Origin: Haloferacaceae archaeon
GTDB lineage: Archaea; Halobacteriota; Halobacteria; Halobacteriales; Haloferacaceae
DNA length: 5,487 bases
Assembly: GCA_028274825.1 (NCBI GenBank)
Contig: JAQCMZ010000007.1
Span: 1 to 5,487, forward strand
Direction of reading: 5' to 3'
In this document: in pieces, positions 5,312 to 5,487 of the stretch
How the letters are laid out: every line of letters begins with the position of its first letter
Position numbering within the stretch: the first letter of the stretch is position 1
Translations under genes and position numbers: made by a program
Notes under the pieces: generated by a model
What the model saw: only the letters and a program-made list of their open reading frames with translations
The model's database searches: none
Told to the model about the DNA's origin: nothing

Positions 5312-5487
5312 GTGACGACATCAGTTGCCTCTGGGTTAAACTCCACAAACACGGACGGTCAGACGCTCTACCGTCGCCACCAAGGAGGTCGGGGAGCGAC
5401 CGAATCCACGCCTGTGGAGACTGCACTCCCTGTGGATTCCCCGTGGAATCTATAAACCGCGTCGTGGAAACAGGAAGCCTCGGGGCT
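5312..5487 (+). pseudogene. TnpB (IS200/IS605, IS1341-type) C-terminal relic, frameshifted, partial
   Basis: On the plus strand the frame ...RGATESTPVETALPVDS (about 5387-5440) matches the characteristic variable tail of haloarchaeal TnpB proteins. It then hits a stop at 5453-5455, but the next frame resumes with VES-NRVVETGS up to the window end, again typical of that tail. The switch fits loss of one base in the TCCCC run at 5438-5442. TnpB is an RNA-guided nuclease of IS200/IS605 elements; none of its RuvC or zinc-finger region is present, and the sequence before about 5340 no longer resembles it. What remains is therefore a decayed 3' end whose continuation lies beyond the window. It points away from the divergent solute-binding protein gene, starting about 160 nt upstream of it. 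Confidence 0.6.
5400..5487 (+). ncRNA. Possible omega-RNA 3' segment at the TnpB right end (partial)
   Basis: TnpB guide RNAs (omegaRNA) arise from the 3' end of tnpB and the element's right end. Here GTGGAAACAGGAAGCCTCGG (5463-5482) is the conserved stretch that in haloarchaeal elements leads into a terminal hairpin beginning CCTCGGGG. The second arm of the hairpin falls outside the window, so the fold cannot be confirmed. The 5' limit given is arbitrary. With the protein frame broken, any RNA would be a relic or act with a TnpB made elsewhere. Confidence 0.27.

Noticed and set aside
1..5487. CRISPR array or tRNA/rRNA genes
   Set aside because: No regularly spaced repeats and no tRNA arm or rRNA signatures were seen on either strand.

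Overview
The window looks like a piece of a haloarchaeal (class Halobacteria) genome. The proteins are strongly acidic (Asp/Glu-rich), GTG and ATG starts are mixed, one regulator is of the HTH_10/bacterio-opsin-activator type found mainly in haloarchaea, a secreted protein carries a Tat-lipobox signal, and a tail fragment of haloarchaeal IS200/IS605 TnpB is present. Genus cannot be read from the sequence. All intact genes lie on the minus strand, so transcription runs from right to left.

Layout from right to left: (1) 5312-5487, plus strand: a decayed C-terminal piece of a TnpB (IS1341-type) gene running off the window, with the conserved right-end RNA motif. (2) 4352-5152, minus: an amino-acid-type family 3 solute-binding lipoprotein of an ABC transporter with a Tat signal and no permease or ATPase nearby, followed by a hairpin at 4275-4304. 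(3) 3908-4252: a 345-bp mobile element with bipartite terminal inverted repeats (15 bp perfect, 9 bp divergent, 17 bp with 14 matches) and a perfect 5-bp target duplication (AATCT). Its only gene is a 62-residue ribbon-helix-helix-like protein. (4) 2965-3618, minus: an HTH_10/Bat-type regulator with its own BRE/TATA promoter. (5) A 480-bp non-coding gap with a candidate trpE promoter and a direct repeat that could be an operator. (6) 886-2484 and 237-893, minus: trpE and trpG, overlapping by 8 nt, encoding both subunits of anthranilate synthase. (7) 1-236: intergenic DNA with several hairpins, a possible second TnpB right-end relic, and perhaps the first codons of another minus-strand gene.

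How the genes may work together: TrpE and TrpG form the enzyme that turns chorismate and glutamine into anthranilate, the entry step to tryptophan. No other trp gene is visible, so this is either an isolated trpEG pair or the edge of a larger cluster. The upstream HTH_10 regulator is a plausible local controller (inference only). The solute-binding protein may supply an amino acid but cannot act alone. TnpB relics on one or both sides and a small inserted element suggest an accessory region that has been repeatedly visited by mobile DNA. The most noteworthy find is the 345-bp element with its own small gene.
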